Source: CAIYMF01 sp943329595
Lineage (GTDB): Bacteria > Actinomycetota > Actinomycetes > S36-B12 > CAIYMF01
Length of the DNA stretch: 6,973 nt
Reading direction: 5' to 3'
Assembly: GCA_943329595.2 (NCBI GenBank)
Contig: CALQEM020000181.1
Span: forward strand, 1 to 6,973
The translations under genes were made by a program, and so were the position numbers. Under the pieces are notes generated by a model. The model had not been told where the DNA came from, ran no database searches, and saw only the letters and a list, made by a program, of their open reading frames with translations. Shown here piece by piece: positions 4,596 to 6,973 of this stretch; the stretch's first letter is position 1; each line of letters starts with the position of its first letter.

Positions 4596-6973
4596 GTGCC
4601 CATGACGATGGTGCCGGTGGCCGGCATCGAGACGGTTGGCCCGATCGCGACCGTCGGCTCGGGGGCCGTGCAGGTGTGGCCGGAGCTGCCGCCGGGCCTT
4701 GCACAGATGCCGCGAGGCGGCGTCTTCAACCCCGAGTCGCCGTACCTGTCAGTCCCGTCTCTGCGCGCGGTGGCCGAGACTCCGGTGCGGGTCGTCGACG
4801 TCGGTCGCAGCACGGTGGAGTGGGCCGGCGTGCTGAGCTCCGGCTGGAGCCGAATCGGCGCGACGCTGGGCTACGCGCGCGAGTACCGCGTTGAGGTGCA
4901 GCGGGCGTCGGGCGCGTGGGGAAACGTGGGCTCGTTCGCTGTGGCGCCGCGCGGCGCGGGCGCCGGACCGTTGGTCGACGCGGATGCGATGAAGGTGTCG
5001 GTGGTGACCGGGCAGGTGGCCACCTCATGGGAGTCGGCGCGCATGGCCGGCCCCTCGGGCGGCGCCGGAGTGGCCCTGTCGTGGGGGTCGAACGCCGCGA
5101 GTCCGATGCCGGGGCTTCCGGCGGGCTGGCAGCTGTCGGCCGCGCCTGGTGCGTGGGCGCTGCTGTCGGAGTCGGTGTCAGACGTGGCCCCCGCGCGGGT
5201 GCCAGGCGCCGCGCTGGCCGTGCGAGCGCCGGGAACGTCGACGGCGTCAGTGTCGGTCGAGTACCCGGTGGCGTCTGGTCGCTGGGTGCGACGCTGGGTG
5301 GCGCAGCGGAAGGTGGGCGAGGGACCGTGGCAAACGGTGCCCCTGAGGTCGCTCAGACGGTCGGCCGCGCAGGTTGTTGGCACGGTGGGAGTTCCGAAGG
5401 CGGGTCGTGTGTGGTTGCGGGTCGGCGCGCGGGTGGAGGAGACGATCCTGTGGGGTCCGTCCTCGATGGTCGTGCCGCAGGCAGGGCTGGCGTCGACGGT
5501 CTCGCGCGAGCCGAAGGCGTTGAGGGGCGCGGGCGTGCGCTCGCTGGTGACACCGGGCGACCAGCCGCCCGTGGTGCGGCTCACTGGCTGGGACGGCACA
5601 CAGGTAACCTTCACCCGCAACGGGCTCGGGGTGTACGAGCAGGCCGGCGGCGCGGTGACCGGCTACGCGAACCGCCTCACGTGGGTGGGTGTGAACCGCT
5701 GGGAGTTCGCCGACTCCGACGGCGGAGTCACCTCCTTCGTGAATGGCAAGGCGTCGTCGTACACGTCGAAGGGCGCGCGTCTGGCCGCCTACGGGTGGGA
5801 TGGCTCAGGCCGCCTCACGTCGGTGGTCAATGAGATCGGCCGCACCCTTGACCTGCGGTACGCGGGCACCGACGCGTGCGTGTCGGCGGGCTGGACGGGC
5901 TCGGGGTTCGTCGCGCCTCCCACCGGACAGCTATGCGAGGTGGCCTACCCCGATGGTGCGGCGACGCAGATCGGGTACGCGGGGGTGGGGCTCGGCGCAC
6001 AGGTCGCGCTCATCAAGGACCCCGGAAACACGGGGACCGCCTTCGGATGGGACGAGGCCGGGCGCTTGGTGGCGACCCGGTCGGCACTCGTGTCGCGGGC
6101 GGCCACCCTCAACCCCACGGCCGCTGACGTGCTGACTCGGCTCATGTACGGCGCGGACGGGACGGTGGCCCGCATCATCGACGCGCCGGCCTCCGTGGGC
6201 GGCGACTCGGTGACTCGCACCATCGACTACCCGACCATCACCGACGACTCTCTGCGCGACTACGACGCTGCGCCCGGAGCCAACGAGGCGGTGAGCGCTG
6301 CCACTCGCGTAGACGCCGGACCTGACTACGGAGACCTCGCGACCTCGTACAAGATCGACCCCATCAACTGGCGGGCGATGGCGTTCACCGATGCCCGAGG
6401 GCTCACTGCCTCGACCGGTCGCGAGAGCTCGGCGACCGGCGCGGTGGCGTCGTCGCGCGACGCGGCGGGCCGGGTGACCACCTATTCATACGACGAACTC
6501 GGTGAGGTGAAGGCGGTGGCCGGGCCGGTCGACCAGGGTGCCGCGGGCGCGCAGGCCACCACCACGTATGACACTGCCCGCACCTCCGCGGGAGTCGATG
6601 ACCCCCTGTCAGGGATGCGCGCGCTCGTGTACTCGCAGCCGTCGTTCAGCGGATCGGTGTCCGCGCAGTTCCTCAAGGCGAACTACTCCCGCGGTGCGCT
6701 TTCGGCCAGTTGGTCGGGGCGTTCGACGGCGTTCTCCGCCCAGGCTTCCGGGGTATGGAACCCGGCCAGCGCCGCCCAGGACGCTGCTGGGCACGCGACC
6801 GGCTGGCAGTTCCAGGTATCGGCGTCGGGCGGCACCGACGTCGAGCTCGTGGTGGGCGGCAACCTGTGCACCGAGTCGAATCCGTGCGTGGTGAGCGGCC
6901 TGCCAACCGGGCCGAAGGCAGTGTCGGTGCAGGTGCGCCGTGCTGGCACCGCGGGCTGGTTCCAGGTGCTCGC
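4494..6973 (+). CDS. RHS/YD-repeat secreted protein B, 3'-partial, paralogue of A
   Basis: ATG at 4494 opens a frame with no stop to the window end (826 codons plus 2 bases). The start is supported by GAGGAG 7 bases upstream, the 26-base gap from the previous stop, and a signal peptide. After the signal peptide come about 170 residues of Val/Ala/Gly-rich presumed beta structure, then LPAGWQL (base 5115), where similarity to A begins. A possible fibronectin/Ig-like domain (about 5199-5475) is followed by the YD shell from about 5571 (NGLGVYEQAGG, YGWDGSGRL, FGWDEAGRL, YSYDELGEV) and the start of the PA14-like module (6612 on). In the best-conserved stretch (about 5910-6230) roughly half of the residues match A, judged by eye. 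After the signal peptide only four cysteines occur, as two close pairs, both shared with A. The core and tip lie beyond the window, so neither the payload nor an immunity gene can be judged. Secretion followed by cell-surface or extracellular action is inferred. Confidence 0.93.
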   Translation, partial: MRSPLRSCTAATGSAALIAGLLGAVVPMASSASAVPMTMVPVAGIETVGPIATVGSGAVQVWPELPPGLAQMPRGGVFNPESPYLSVPSLRAVAETPVRVVDVGRSTVEWAGVLSSGWSRIGATLGYAREYRVEVQRASGAWGNVGSFAVAPRGAGAGPLVDADAMKVSVVTGQVATSWESARMAGPSGGAGVALSWGSNAASPMPGLPAGWQLSAAPGAWALLSESVSDVAPARVPGAALAVRAPGTSTASVSVEYPVASGRWVRRWVAQRKVGEGPWQTVPLRSLRRSAAQVVGTVGVPKAGRVWLRVGARVEETILWGPSSMVVPQAGLASTVSREPKALRGAGVRSLVTPGDQPPVVRLTGWDGTQVTFTRNGLGVYEQAGGAVTGYANRLTWVGVNRWEFADSDGGVTSFVNGKASSYTSKGARLAAYGWDGSGRLTSVVNEIGRTLDLRYAGTDACVSAGWTGSGFVAPPTGQLCEVAYPDGAATQIGYAGVGLGAQVALIKDPGNTGTAFGWDEAGRLVATRSALVSRAATLNPTAADVLTRLMYGADGTVARIIDAPASVGGDSVTRTIDYPTITDDSLRDYDAAPGANEAVSAATRVDAGPDYGDLATSYKIDPINWRAMAFTDARGLTASTGRESSATGAVASSRDAAGRVTTYSYDELGEVKAVAGPVDQGAAGAQATTTYDTARTSAGVDDPLSGMRALVYSQPSFSGSVSAQFLKANYSRGALSASWSGRSTAFSAQASGVWNPASAAQDAAGHATGWQFQVSASGGTDVELVVGGNLCTESNPCVVSGLPTGPKAVSVQVRRAGTAGWFQVL
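5571..6611 (+). other. YD-repeat shell of protein B, visible part
   Basis: The YD-type repeats match the first shell part of A in order. Landmarks are NGLGVYEQAGG, FADSDGGVTSF, YGWDGSGRLTSV, the cysteine pair at 5877-5879 and 5934-5936 around SAGWTGSGFVAPPTGQL, IKDPGNTGTAFGWDEAGRL, and RDAAGRVTTYSYDELGEV just before the PA14-like module. The region at 5910-6230 is the best conserved against A. Confidence 0.8.
5626..5645 (+). repeat. 20-base exact direct repeat, copy 2 (gene B)
   Basis: Second copy of the 20-base match at 491-510, in the same reading phase and the same place of the YD shell in the paralogue. It is the longest exact match between A and B that I noticed by eye; a systematic comparison could find a longer one. 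Confidence 0.9.
6612..6973 (+). other. PA14-like module of protein B, cut by window end
   Basis: GMRALVYSQPSFSG opens the module at the same place as in A. It continues with LSASW, GVWNPASAAQDAA, GWQFQVSASGG, VELVVGG, a Cys pair (6867-6869 and 6885-6887), VSVQVRR and GWFQVLA. All strand-like blocks of A's module are present in order, so the insertion predates the duplication. The domain name is by pattern only. Confidence 0.5.

Noticed and set aside
4457..4813. Minus-strand open frame over the start of B, considered as a divergent immunity gene
   Set aside because: It is antisense to B's signal peptide and N-terminus. The product is Thr/Pro/Gly-rich with no hydrophobic core or family pattern.
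4289..4894. Plus-strand open frame spanning the A-B junction, tempting as an immunity gene for A
   Set aside because: It overlaps both genes in another frame, starts with GTG without a visible Shine-Dalgarno, and gives an Arg/Gly/Ala-rich product. The frames of A and B have motifs throughout.
4871..5833. Minus-strand (4871-5620) and plus-strand (4916-5833) open frames within B
   Set aside because: Both overlap B's frame, which aligns with A. Their products are low-complexity Pro/Thr/Ala or Gly/Arg-rich.

Overview
The window comes from a high-GC Gram-positive bacterium, most likely an actinomycete (Actinomycetota). Codons are strongly G/C-biased at the third position, and the RHS proteins have the actinobacterial style: a 'Cys...APPTG-x-LC' shell motif, an 'LPGGV' motif and a 'GARxYxPALGxFLSPDP' core. 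I cannot name the genus.

The window is almost completely filled by two large genes on the + strand. Gene A (bases 1-4467, 5' end outside the window) encodes a YD-repeat/RHS protein. It keeps the RHS repeat-associated core, ending at the DPTG motif, and a 200-residue variable C-terminal tip. Gene B (4494-6973, 3' end outside the window) starts 26 bases after the stop of A, with its own Shine-Dalgarno and a Sec-type signal peptide. It is a paralogue of A: bases 1 to about 1806 of A align with about 5115-6973 of B along the whole length, including an unusual PA14-like module inserted in the YD shell. B is visible only up to that module, so its core and tip lie downstream.

By family logic, the two proteins are secreted and fold the YD repeats into a hollow beta shell that can enclose or present a C-terminal payload. 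A's tip has two hydrophobic helices followed by an 81-residue soluble tail that I do not recognise as a toxin. No gene lies between A and B, so any cognate immunity gene is not in the usual place. Conserved cysteine pairs fit an extracytoplasmic location. I see no RNA genes, CRISPR arrays, insertion sequences, terminators or credible minus-strand genes. The points worth following up are the tandem-paralogue layout without immunity gene, the unassigned tip, and the PA14-like insertion.
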